Positions 43,524 through 51,294 of a stretch of 64,000 nucleotides of DNA are shown piece after piece. The translations under genes were made by a program, and so were the position numbers. This stretch comes from Ureibacillus chungkukjangi (GTDB taxonomy: Bacteria > Bacillota > Bacilli > Bacillales_A > Planococcaceae): NCBI RefSeq assembly GCF_003217295.1, contig NZ_QJTJ01000004.1, positions 124,001-188,000 of the forward strand, written 5' to 3'. Numbering within the stretch: the first letter of the stretch is position 1; every line of letters begins with the position of its first letter. The notes under the pieces were generated by a model. It was not told the DNA's origin. It ran no database searches and saw only the letters and a list, made by a program, of their open reading frames with translations.

Positions 43524-44297
43524 ATGGCTAAATCTGAAGCATTGCAACCAATTTATGATGAAAAGGTTAAAGGAATCTTAAAACTACTAGGGGAAGGATT
43601 TTCAAGGGAAGAGGTGGCTGAACAGTATCGCTATTCAACCTATCGTTCAATGGATAGCTATATGAGCCGAAAGAATTTTGTTTGGGACAAGCGAAAAGGG
43701 ACGTATGTACCTGCAGATGCTATCAAGGCTTCACTAGAAACAATGACGAATTTTCCATCAGACCGAGTCCGTAGAATTGTAATGGAATTGAACAAGGAAG
43801 GAGCGGATTTGAAGAAGCTTGCATTGAAAGTAGGATTCGAAAATCATTTGGAAATGGCTTCTTATATGAAATCGAAAGGGTTTGAATGGTCACAGGAGGC
43901 AGGGAATTATCTCTCTACTTTCCCGACATTGCCTAATGCAGAGGAAACGGTTGCTACTGTCAGTAATGACGCTTCATTAGAGGGTTCCCTTTCCATTGGA
44001 AATGGTGACGTTGAGCAATTTCTACCTTTACTCGAATGGTTAGCTTCGAACAAGGAGGGCTTACAAAACCTTTTGGGAGCGTCAGTAGCGTCAGGACAAA
44101 TCCCCCGCTTTACCCTTCCTGGTTTATTTGTTACAAAATCGGTTCATATGACGAACGCTCTTGACCAAATGGTTCGAGATTTTAGCAAGGAAAAGAACAT
44201 CAATCAGCGGGAAATCTTTGAGGTTGCATTGATTGAGTTCTTTCAGAAATATGGCTATGAGCGAGAAGTTGAGACATTGTTACAACAAAATGCCTAG
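43524..44297 (+). CDS. Putative DNA-binding accessory protein with a duplicated HTH-like domain
   Basis: A 257-residue protein without a recognised family. It contains two related segments: VAEQYRYSTYRSMDSYMSRKNFVWDK and, about 70 residues later, LALKVGFENHLEMASYMKSK then GFEWSQ, both fitting a YM-x(2-3)-K-x-F-x-W pattern after a helix-turn-helix-like stretch. The C-terminal part (FVTKSVHMTNALDQMV, INQREIFEVALIEFF) resembles a ribbon-helix-helix fold. Placed after recombinase 2, it could be a TnpC-like or excisionase-like helper. The ATG at 43524 has better spacing from AAAGGGGG than ATGs at 43488 or 43515. Two copies of the element's ACTGACGC-type motif lie inside the coding region. Confidence 0.62.
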   Translation: MAKSEALQPIYDEKVKGILKLLGEGFSREEVAEQYRYSTYRSMDSYMSRKNFVWDKRKGTYVPADAIKASLETMTNFPSDRVRRIVMELNKEGADLKKLALKVGFENHLEMASYMKSKGFEWSQEAGNYLSTFPTLPNAEETVATVSNDASLEGSLSIGNGDVEQFLPLLEWLASNKEGLQNLLGASVASGQIPRFTLPGLFVTKSVHMTNALDQMVRDFSKEKNINQREIFEVALIEFFQKYGYEREVETLLQQNA

Positions 44298-44303
44298 CCA
44301 ATG

Positions 44304-44436
44304 GATTTCTAATGGAAGAAATGACAAACAGTTCTAATGGTTTCCTAATGACCTGCTGTTTTTCGTTCTTCCATTTTTTTATGATTTCCTAATGTTTTGG
44401 AACGAGTTCTTTCCATTCTATTTGGTTTTCCTAATG
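44304..44436. repeat. TTYCTAATG repeats at the right end of the element
   Basis: TTTCCTAATG occurs exactly at 44341-44350, 44385-44394 and 44427-44436, with variants TTTCTAATGG at 44305-44314 and TTCTAATGG at 44332-44340. Clustering in 130 bases just inside the right end, after the last element gene, is what recombinase arm sites or terminal repeats look like. Confidence 0.65.
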
Positions 44437-44496
44437 ATGCAACTTCACTTTCTGCAAATTCTTTGAGTTACATGGGTTTCTTGGTTAGGGAGATTT

Positions 44497-45618
44497 TTGA
44501 TTTTCGAGGTTACTTTTCGTCAGTTATCAAGTGCTTCGGGTGCACAATCTAAATCAATGGAGAAACTAGCTTCAGGTCTTCGTATCAACAAAGCTGGAGA
44601 CGATGCAGCAGGTCTTGCAATCTCTGAAAAAATGCGTGGGCAAATCCGTGGATTAGACCAAGCATCTAAAAATGCTCAAGACGGTATCTCTATGATTCAA
44701 ACAGCTGAAGGTGCATTAAATGAGACTCATGACATTCTTCAACGTATGCGTGAACTATCTATTCAATCATCAAACGATACTAACACAGACGAAGATAGAG
44801 ATGCACTAAATAAAGAATTCACTCAATTAAAAGAAGAAGTTGACCGTATTGCAAATACAACTGAGTTTAACACTCAAACATTATTAAATGGTAATCTAGG
44901 CTCTAAAGTAGGAAAAGCAGCTGAGGACGATATTACCGGAGTTGCAGGTATAGCAAAAGTTACTACATCAGGCGGACTTGATGCTGGAACATATACAATT
45001 AGTAAAGTTGATGCTGAACCAGATACTGGTGTAGTTGCACATTATACTGCTACTGATGGTGCTGGAAACACTTTGAAATCAACAGAAGATACAGGTAGTG
45101 GTAGATTAGTATTTACAGTTCAAGATGATGAAGATAATGATACTGGTGTAGTAGGCTTCACTATTGAAACTAATGGCGGATATGAAGCGGCATCAGCAGA
45201 TGGTAAGAAAGTAGTAGTCGAAGGTGGAGAAACACAGTTCCAAATTGGTGCGAACCGTAACCAAACAATTGGTCTTTCCATTAACGATATGACTTCTTCA
45301 GGTTTACAAATCAACAACTTGGATATTTCTGGTCGTGATGGGGCACAATCTGCAACAACAGTTTTAGATAGTGCAATTAAATCTGTTTCTGATGAACGTG
45401 CAAAATTAGGAGCGTTACAAAATCGTTTAGACCACACAATCAATAACTTAAATACATCTTCTGAAAACCTAACTGCCGCGGAATCTCGTATCCGTGACGT
45501 AGATATGGCGAAAGAAATGATGGAACAAACTAAGAACTCTATTCTTTCTCAAGCAGCACAAGCAATGTTGGCTCAAGCGAACCAACAACCACAAGGAGTT
45601 CTACAACTTCTTCGTTAA
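44497..45618 (+). pseudogene. hag2: Second flagellin gene, 5' end lost at the element junction
   Basis: From about 44512 the frame reads TFRQLSSASGAQSKSMEKLA, flagellin from residue about 13 on, and continues with an intact D1, a variable middle (about 150-250) and a complete C-terminus MAKEMMEQTKNSI to GVLQLLR. The first dozen residues (MRINHNIAALNT in the other copy), promoter and ribosome site are absent; sequence before 44511 is element DNA. An in-frame TTG at 44497 has GGGAG 4-5 bases upstream and could give MIFEV-TFRQ, a chimeric N-terminus, so low expression is not excluded. The last 115 bases are nearly identical to hag exon 2. No intron is present at the equivalent site. Confidence 0.85.
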
Positions 45619-45635
45619 TTTTAGATTATTTGGAA

Positions 45636-45665
45636 GAGACTCTAGTTTTGCTAGGGTCTCTTTTA
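45636..45665 (+). terminator. Rho-independent terminator of the second flagellin
   Basis: The stem GAGACTCTAG/CTAGGGTCTC with a 5-nt loop is followed by TTTT; closely related to the hag terminator. Confidence 0.9.
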
Positions 45666-45880
45666 TTATGATTTAAAAATTAGAAATTTATTAAATTGTA
45701 ATTTGGAGATTAATCTTTTGTAGATTGCTTTATTCTTATACATAATTTCAATGATTCTTAATTGATATTTCACGTCATGGCTACTTAATCACTCTCCTTT
45801 TGTTAAAGATGCTTATATTACATATTCAATCCAAGTAAAAGTCTCTTTAAATAATTATCTTATATACTAATTGATAGGTA

Positions 45881-45905
45881 TAAATTTATAAAACTTATCC
45901 GATAT
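45881..45905 (+). promoter_or_regulatory. Sigma-D promoter of flaG-fliD
   Basis: TAAA (45881-45884), 14 bp, and CCGATAT (45899-45905) match the SigD consensus, about 36 bases before the flaG start. The rest of 45666-45880 is AT-rich with no other feature. Confidence 0.72.
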
Positions 45906-45940
45906 AAACAATAAGATGTTTTTTGTTTGGGAGGAAAAAG

Positions 45941-46294
45941 ATGCGCATTGAAAATCAAAGTCATCCAATGAATAATGTAGCTTCTATGAAATCGGTTGAA
46001 ACACAAACAGTAAAACCAGAGAATTATAGGGAAGAAAAAGCGCATAATTCTGAGGTGGAAAACGAGATTTCTACTAATCAAATGAAACAAGCAGTAGATT
46101 CGATAAATGAAATTTTCGAAATTAATAACAGTGAATTAAAATTCGTTTTTCATGAAGGACTAAAAGAATACTTTGTTCAATTAGTAAATTCAGAAACAGA
46201 GGAAGTAGTAAGGGAGATTCCTTCTAAAAAACTATTAGATGTTTTTTATGAGATGCAAAAGCTTGTGGGAATGATTATTGACGAAAAAATATAA
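45941..46294 (+). CDS. flaG: Flagellar protein FlaG
   Basis: A 117-residue protein with a variable polar N-terminus (1-45) and the FlaG domain at the C-terminus: VDSINEIFEINNSELKFVFH, KEYFVQLVNSETEEVVREIP and LDVFYEMQKLVGMIID. FlaG proteins influence filament length or capping; the gene normally precedes fliD, as here. ATG 45941 follows TGGGAGGAAAAAG; the longer frame starts with that ribosome site and is not used. Confidence 0.9.
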   Translation: MRIENQSHPMNNVASMKSVETQTVKPENYREEKAHNSEVENEISTNQMKQAVDSINEIFEINNSELKFVFHEGLKEYFVQLVNSETEEVVREIPSKKLLDVFYEMQKLVGMIIDEKI

Positions 46295-46315
46295 AGAAAA
46301 TGAGGAGGAATTTTG

Positions 46316-47956
46316 ATGACAGCAATGCGAATTGGTGGTCTAGCCTCAGGGATGGATATTGATACTTTAGTAGAAAAGTTAATGGTAGCAGAACGTGCAC
46401 CTTTAGATAAGCTAGAGCAAAAAAAGCAAACTTATGAATGGCAACGTGATGCATATCGCGATGTAAATACAAAATTACAGACATTTGATACATATATTGC
46501 AGATAATTTGATTTTGAAAAGTCTTAATACTAAAACGGCAACTTCTTCAAATTCAGATTTAGTCAGTGTAACAGCTACAAGTGCTGCCTCGGGTACGCTT
46601 TCAATTGAAGGGGTATCTCAGTTAGCTACAGCAGCAAGAAAAGTTGGCCAATCTGTAACTAATAATAGTGGAATAAGTGCAAGTGGAACTACAAAAATTA
46701 GTGATTTAAATGGCTCTACATTCACTGGAACAACAGAGCAATCGATACTTATCAAAGCTATTACAAAAAGCGGTACTATGGCTACTGAAGCCACTGAGAT
46801 TAAATTTAAAGCAACAGATACAATTGATGATGTATTAAAGAAAATCAATTCAAGTGGTGCAGGTGTCACTGCATTTTTTGAAAATGGCAAACTTTCACTT
46901 ACTGCTACGAATACCGGGGCACTAAAAGACGGTAGTGCGGAGATTCAATTAGTTAGTTCTCAAACGAAGGATGGGAATACAGTTACAGCAACTGGAAATG
47001 AGCTCTTTGGTATCTTAGGTGTTACAGGTTCAGATTCCTCCAATCCTAATAATTTAGTCGATGGAGGACAAAATGCAATTTTGCGCATAAACGGAATTGA
47101 CATAGAACGATCGTCAAATACATTTACCTTAAACGGTTATTCCATTACTTTAAAGGATACATTTAATTCAAATGTTACTAATCCGACTGAAGCCACTGTC
47201 GGTAAAGCTGTTACTTTGAACTCAACTACTAATGTAGATGAAATAATTACTAAAATAAAAGATTTTGTTAATACGTATAATGGTTTAATAACGGATTTGA
47301 AAAAGTTAACAAGTGAGACAAAAAATCGAGATTACGCTCCGTTAACTTCTCTTCAACGTAAAGAAATGGAAGAGAAAGAAATTGAGCTTTGGGAGAAACA
47401 AGCGAAGAGTGGTTTGTTAAAAGGAGATTCTGTTATTCAAAATGGACTTTCTTCTATGCGTTCTCTAATTTATCAGTCAAATCCTGCGATAACGAATACA
47501 AAATTCAACACTTTGTATAATGTAGGGATTACTACGTCTAAGGATTATCTATCAGGTGGTACCTTAGAAATCGATGAAGATAAATTACGTGCAGCATTAC
47601 AAGAGGATTCAGATTCTGTAACGAAGCTATTTTCATTCTCTGATGGAAAAGAAAAAGATACAGTTATTGTAAATGGTGTAACAAAAGAAGTTGATACTAG
47701 AGGATTCTTACAAAAGCTTCGTGGAGAAATGACGAAAGTAAAAGTTAACATAGAAGCAAAAGCTGGTCGAGCTAGTATGAACGAATCGCAATATACTCTG
47801 GGTAAATTTTTAAGAGATGTTAATAGTAGTATTGATACTTGGGAAACTAAATTAACATCTATCGAAAGTCGTTACTGGAAACAGTTCACTGCTATGGAAA
47901 CGATGATAAATAAAGCCAATAGCCAATCTACTTCATTATCATCGTACTTTGCATAA
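46316..47956 (+). CDS. fliD: Flagellar filament cap protein FliD (HAP2)
   Basis: A 546-residue axial protein. The N-terminal FliD domain starts MRIGGLASGMDIDTLVEKLM and has APLDKLEQKKQTYEWQRDAYR; the C-terminal FliD domain ends with YTLGKFLRDVNSSIDTWET, ESRYWKQFTAMETMINKANS. The middle domains vary. FliD caps the growing filament and folds new flagellin subunits. ATG 46316 follows GAGGAGGAATTTT. Next come its chaperone-like partner and fliS. Confidence 0.95.
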   Translation: MTAMRIGGLASGMDIDTLVEKLMVAERAPLDKLEQKKQTYEWQRDAYRDVNTKLQTFDTYIADNLILKSLNTKTATSSNSDLVSVTATSAASGTLSIEGVSQLATAARKVGQSVTNNSGISASGTTKISDLNGSTFTGTTEQSILIKAITKSGTMATEATEIKFKATDTIDDVLKKINSSGAGVTAFFENGKLSLTATNTGALKDGSAEIQLVSSQTKDGNTVTATGNELFGILGVTGSDSSNPNNLVDGGQNAILRINGIDIERSSNTFTLNGYSITLKDTFNSNVTNPTEATVGKAVTLNSTTNVDEIITKIKDFVNTYNGLITDLKKLTSETKNRDYAPLTSLQRKEMEEKEIELWEKQAKSGLLKGDSVIQNGLSSMRSLIYQSNPAITNTKFNTLYNVGITTSKDYLSGGTLEIDEDKLRAALQEDSDSVTKLFSFSDGKEKDTVIVNGVTKEVDTRGFLQKLRGEMTKVKVNIEAKAGRASMNESQYTLGKFLRDVNSSIDTWETKLTSIESRYWKQFTAMETMINKANSQSTSLSSYFA

Positions 47957-47980
47957 TAAGAGTGATGGGAGTTTACCCAA

Positions 47981-48340
47981 ATGGATAACCAGCAATTGCT
48001 ACTTCAACTTTCTGCAAAGCTTTTTCAATCGATGGAGTCGATTCCAAAGGGTGACGAGCGGGATGCGTTTATTGAAGATATTAACCGACAACTGGACGAA
48101 CGTGGGAAAGTATTGGAATTATTAAAAGAAGATAGAATACAGTTGAATTCTGAAAACAAAACTCATGCAATGCTTATCGAACTTGATAAAGGCATCCGTG
48201 AACGACTTGATGCAATCATGCAAGAGGTTAAGGCAGATATGAAAAATCTCCAAACTGCCAAAAAAAATGAAAAGCAATACTCGAATCCTTATTCTTCTGT
48301 TCGCGTAATGGACGGGATGTACTACGATAAGAAAAAATAA
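47981..48340 (+). CDS. fliT: Probable flagellar chaperone FliT
   Basis: A 119-residue helical protein. It is mostly coiled coil (QQLLLQLSAKLFQSMES, DINRQLDERGKVLELLKE) and ends with a conserved-looking NPYSSVRVMDGMYYDKKK tail, which I associate with Bacillales FliT proteins. FliT is the chaperone of FliD. In B. subtilis fliT follows fliS; here the small gene lies between fliD and fliS, so the order is swapped. The assignment rests on size, position and tail, and is less certain than its neighbours. Confidence 0.62.
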   Translation: MDNQQLLLQLSAKLFQSMESIPKGDERDAFIEDINRQLDERGKVLELLKEDRIQLNSENKTHAMLIELDKGIRERLDAIMQEVKADMKNLQTAKKNEKQYSNPYSSVRVMDGMYYDKKK

Positions 48341-48381
48341 TGGACTCGTATTCAAAGTTCAACTTAAAAGGAGAATATACG

Positions 48382-48786
48382 ATGGTTACGCATAACGCAG
48401 CATTTAATGCTTACAAACAAAACAGTGTTACTACAGCTTCTCCAGGTGAATTAACGCTAATGTTATATAATGGTTGCTTAAAATTCCTAACTAAAGCTAA
48501 GCTTGCTATTGAAGCAAACGATGTTCAAGAAAAGAATACAAACATCCAAAAGGCTCAAGCTATTATTAATGAGTTAATGGTTACTTTAAAGCAAGATCAA
48601 CCTATTACTCAAGAATTGCTTCCGCTTTACGACTACATGAACCGCCGCCTAATCGAAGCAAACATCAAAAATGACACAGACATCATCGACGAAGTAATCG
48701 GTCTAACTACTGAATTCCGAGATACTTGGAAGCAAGTGATTCAGATGACACGTCAACAACAATATGGTAACGCACAACAAGTTTAA
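48382..48786 (+). CDS. fliS: Flagellin export chaperone FliS
   Basis: A 134-residue four-helix protein: AFNAYKQNSVTTASPGELTLMLYNGCLKFL is the FliS signature, followed by KAQAIINELMVTL and DYMNRRLIEANI. FliS binds the flagellin C-terminus, prevents early polymerisation and guides it to export. ATG 48382 follows AAAAGGAGAATATACG; the longer frame overlapping the fliT stop is less likely. A terminator follows. Confidence 0.95.
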   Translation: MVTHNAAFNAYKQNSVTTASPGELTLMLYNGCLKFLTKAKLAIEANDVQEKNTNIQKAQAIINELMVTLKQDQPITQELLPLYDYMNRRLIEANIKNDTDIIDEVIGLTTEFRDTWKQVIQMTRQQQYGNAQQV

Positions 48787-48795
48787 TATTTTAAT

Positions 48796-48836
48796 AGCCT
48801 TACATCAGCTTCCTTTGATGTAAGGCTTTCATTTTG
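48796..48836 (+). terminator. Rho-independent terminator of the fliD-fliS operon
   Basis: The stem AGCCTTACATCA/TGATGTAAGGCT is followed by TTCATTTTG. Confidence 0.88.
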
Positions 48837-49063
48837 CCTAAAAGAGTAATGTTTCATAAATTGGGTATAATTTTAATAGAAAAATTGCTATCAAAAGTCA
48901 TGGTAATTCGAACCAAAGAAACAGTAAAAAGTCATGTAGACATACTACTCGAGATTGATTACTTTGGAGTAAGTAGAATTTTTCGCGGATGATCCGCATG
49001 AGAAATGACATTGATTTATCGTATTGCGGCGTTAAATCGTGTTTTTCTAAGGAGGAAACACCT

Positions 49064-49453
49064 ATGCAGTTTAAAAGACAAGAAGGGTTTCGGTTTGTTT
49101 TTAATGAGCCCATTGATGCAAGCTTTAAATTGTTGATTGATGGACAGCCTGTGGAGGCGCTTGATAGTTGTCCGTGTCAGATATTAGATATTAGTCCTCG
49201 AGGCATGAAAATGTTTTCGGAGGTGAAGTTTGGGGAATACATAAATAAGGCGAACCTACAAGTTGAATTGCAATTTGTTTTAGATGTGACGACTTTACGT
49301 GCGATTGGCGAAATTGTATGGCGTAAGCCCTATGGACGAGGCGAGCAGTACGGAATCGTGTTCCAGGCTCAAGAGGATATTGACGAGCTCATTATTAGTG
49401 AAATGAAGCTACGTCGTAAAAAAGAAGTATTGCAAGGAAAACAAAATCGATAA
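49064..49453 (+). CDS. PilZ-domain protein, probable c-di-GMP receptor
   Basis: A 129-residue single-domain protein. FKRQEGFRFVF at the N-terminus resembles the PilZ RxxxR arm (here Arg-x4-Arg, one residue longer than usual), and ILDISPRGMKMFSE is the D-x-S-x-x-G motif. The rest is beta-barrel (EIVWRKPYGRGEQYGIVFQ). PilZ proteins bind cyclic di-GMP; those in flagellar clusters often slow motility (compare MotI/DgrA in B. subtilis). ATG 49064 after AAGGAGGAAACACCT is chosen over an ATG 75 bases upstream. The altered spacing in the arm leaves ligand binding unproven. Confidence 0.78.
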   Translation: MQFKRQEGFRFVFNEPIDASFKLLIDGQPVEALDSCPCQILDISPRGMKMFSEVKFGEYINKANLQVELQFVLDVTTLRAIGEIVWRKPYGRGEQYGIVFQAQEDIDELIISEMKLRRKKEVLQGKQNR

Positions 49454-49657
49454 AAATAAATCTTTTGACACCATTTTGGGGCATACTTCTATTACCTTAA
49501 ACTACTTGAGTGCTTATGCTAATTGAACCAAGTTAACATAACGGTGTAAACATAGATTAATCAGCTTTCAAACGATTAATTGTGAACATATCTTTTCAAC
49601 TTTGTTAAGAATATGTGAATGAAATTGTCGAAAGATGAAAAAGATTCTCTAGTAGTG

Positions 49658-49686
49658 GTAGGATTTTTTGAACCTATGGCGAATAT
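49658..49686 (+). promoter_or_regulatory. Sigma-H promoter of hpf
   Basis: GTAGGATTT (49658-49666), an 11-bp spacer and GGCGAATAT (49678-49686) fit the SigH consensus RNAGGAWWW-N11-12-RNNGAATWW at every defined position, about 122 bases before hpf. B. subtilis hpf (yvyD) is known to use SigH and SigB. In the same 354-base spacer (49454-49807) a hairpin with arms GCGGATA/TATCCGC (about 49755-49790) sits just before the ribosome site; nothing else is recognised. Confidence 0.82.
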
Positions 49687-49807
49687 ATATTTACATAGGT
49701 GTTAGAAAAACACAGCTCGACCGAATAGGACGAGATGATGTCTTTTCTTATGCGGATATCATTTAAAATCTTTCATTTCTTATCCGCGAACAAAAGGAGG
49801 AGTTTAC

Positions 49808-50362
49808 ATGATTAAATTTAACATTCGTGGTGAAAACATTGAGGTAACTCCAGCGATACGCGAGTACGTTGAAAACAAGATTGAAAAAATCGAGCGCTAT
49901 TTCAGTGAAGGCGTTGATGCTAACGCAAACGTGAACTTGAAAGTGTACAACGGCAAGCAAAACAAAGTTGAAGTAACTATTCCATTAAAGAGTGTCACTC
50001 TGCGTGCAGAGGAACGTCATGATGATATGTATGCAGCCATCGATTTAATCGTAGACAAACTTGAGCGCCAAATTCGAAAGCACAAAACCAAAGTGAATCG
50101 TAAATTCCGTGAAGGTACAGGCATTTACTTCGCACAAGAAGCATTTAACGGGACTGCGGCAACTACAGCGGCAGAGGACGAGGAGTTCACAGTCGTTCGT
50201 ACGAAGCAGTTTGACCTAAAACCAATGGATCAAGAAGAAGCGATTCTTCAAATGAATTTACTTGGACATGACTTCTTCATCTATACCGATTCTGAATCGG
50301 ACCTAACAAACATCGTCTACAAACGCCGTGATGGGAAATACGGTTTAATTGAAACGAATTAA
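49808..50362 (+). CDS. hpf: Long ribosome hibernation promoting factor Hpf
   Basis: A 184-residue long-form HPF. The N-terminal S30AE/YfiA-like domain (1-100; IRGENIEVTPAIREYVENKI, HDDMYAAIDLIVDKLERQI) binds the 30S subunit; the C-terminal domain (about 125-184; VVRTKQFDLKPMDQEEAI, LLGHDFFIYTD) dimerises and pairs 70S ribosomes into inactive 100S particles in stationary phase. An AAAGGAGGAG ribosome site precedes it, and the SigH promoter explains stress induction. Position after the fliD-fliS block matches B. subtilis. Confidence 0.96.
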   Translation: MIKFNIRGENIEVTPAIREYVENKIEKIERYFSEGVDANANVNLKVYNGKQNKVEVTIPLKSVTLRAEERHDDMYAAIDLIVDKLERQIRKHKTKVNRKFREGTGIYFAQEAFNGTAATTAAEDEEFTVVRTKQFDLKPMDQEEAILQMNLLGHDFFIYTDSESDLTNIVYKRRDGKYGLIETN

Positions 50363-50376
50363 TTTAAATGATTTAT

Positions 50377-50410
50377 GACAGGCTCTTGCATCTTGCAAGG
50401 GTCTTTTTTG
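50377..50410 (+). terminator. Rho-independent terminator of hpf
   Basis: GACAGGCTCTTGCA pairs with TGCAAGGGTC (a small bulge in the stem) and six T residues follow. Confidence 0.85.
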
Positions 50411-50628
50411 TGATAGAGATAAAGATAGCGGATTGACAAATTTTAGAATTTTATTAAACTATAAATAGCTCTATCCTCAAGTCCTCTCTATTTTTGCAAA
50501 TCCAACTTTCATTTACTACAATTTAAACACTTTAATCTCTTTTATTACTCACGTCACTCAAGATTCATTTCTATTATTTCAATTAACTTTGGTAAATAAA
50601 TTTAATACTATTGACTAGGAGGAAACCG

Positions 50629-51294
50629 ATGGGATTTGATGAAGAATATCAAGGGTTTTTAAATGCTCACTTGCAGGCAAGAAGCGGTGAACGATTGCGG
50701 CGGTTACAAGAAGGTCACAATCAGGCTGAAATGTTGTTTTTGAAGCAGGTTTGGTGGCCAATCTTTTTTAATTTCAAGTATCTGCATCCAGAATATGAAG
50801 TGGATGATTTTAAGGATGGCAAAAGGTATTTGGATTACGCTTATATTCGTCCCGGCATTCGGATTTGTTTTGAGGTCGACGGGTATGGTCCACACCTAAA
50901 GAGCATAAGCAGATGGCAGTTTTCGGACAACCTGGAACGCCAAAATCAATTGGTGATTGACGGTTGGACCGTGATTCGCTTTTCTTATGATCAAGTGAAA
51001 GAGCAACCTCGTCGTTGCCAACAAATTGTCCAACAGGTGATTGGTCAATGGCTGGGGGATGAACAGAACCAGACAGCCTTGTCCACTGTGGAAAAGGAAG
51101 TACTTCGGCTTGCGATTCGAAAGGGGGAAGCTATATACCCTAAAGAAGTGGAGAAGTATTTGAGGCTAAGTGACAAGACCGTACGAAATATTCTTTCACG
51201 ATTAGTAGAAAAAAAGATGCTGCTACCCGCATCGGGAATCAAGAGAGTTCGCTCCTATCGGTTGGGAGTTCAAATCAAGCATCCCATCAAATAA
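50629..51294 (+). CDS. DUF559/VSR-like putative endonuclease with C-terminal winged HTH
   Basis: A 221-residue protein. Residues about 25-150 resemble the restriction-endonuclease-like fold of DUF559/VSR proteins: RYLDYAYIRPGIRICFEVDGYG (candidate catalytic Asp and Glu) and RQNQLVIDGWTVIRFSYDQV. The C-terminal 65 residues are a winged helix (LRLAIRKGEAIYPKEVEKYLR, LSDKTVRNILSRLVEKK). No methylase or other defence gene is adjacent, so role is unknown; DNA repair, competence or defence are possible. ATG 50629 lies after AGGAGGAAACCG; the ORF extends further upstream without a ribosome site. It is followed by repeats and not by a clear terminator. Confidence 0.65.
   Translation: MGFDEEYQGFLNAHLQARSGERLRRLQEGHNQAEMLFLKQVWWPIFFNFKYLHPEYEVDDFKDGKRYLDYAYIRPGIRICFEVDGYGPHLKSISRWQFSDNLERQNQLVIDGWTVIRFSYDQVKEQPRRCQQIVQQVIGQWLGDEQNQTALSTVEKEVLRLAIRKGEAIYPKEVEKYLRLSDKTVRNILSRLVEKKMLLPASGIKRVRSYRLGVQIKHPIK

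Larger units (their letters stand above)
35640..44511. mobile_element. Accessory/integrative element between and into the two flagellin genes
   Basis: About 8.9 kb of genes foreign to the conserved flagellar order lies between the hag terminator and the surviving part of the second flagellin. It encodes two tyrosine recombinases, an SSB-like protein, a primase-polymerase/helicase, a two-repeat DNA-binding candidate, a 30-residue peptide, and three hypothetical genes at its left end, with several short repeat families. The right edge is set by where flagellin-coding sequence resumes (about 44511). The left edge is uncertain: it lies somewhere after the hag terminator, and the three left genes could be older insertions. 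I found no flanking direct repeat by eye. Confidence 0.75.

Noticed and set aside
35640-44511. Classical Tn554-type transposon or integrated phage
   Set aside because: The two recombinases are far apart with replication genes between them, and no tnpC of known type, capsid, terminase or conjugation gene is seen.
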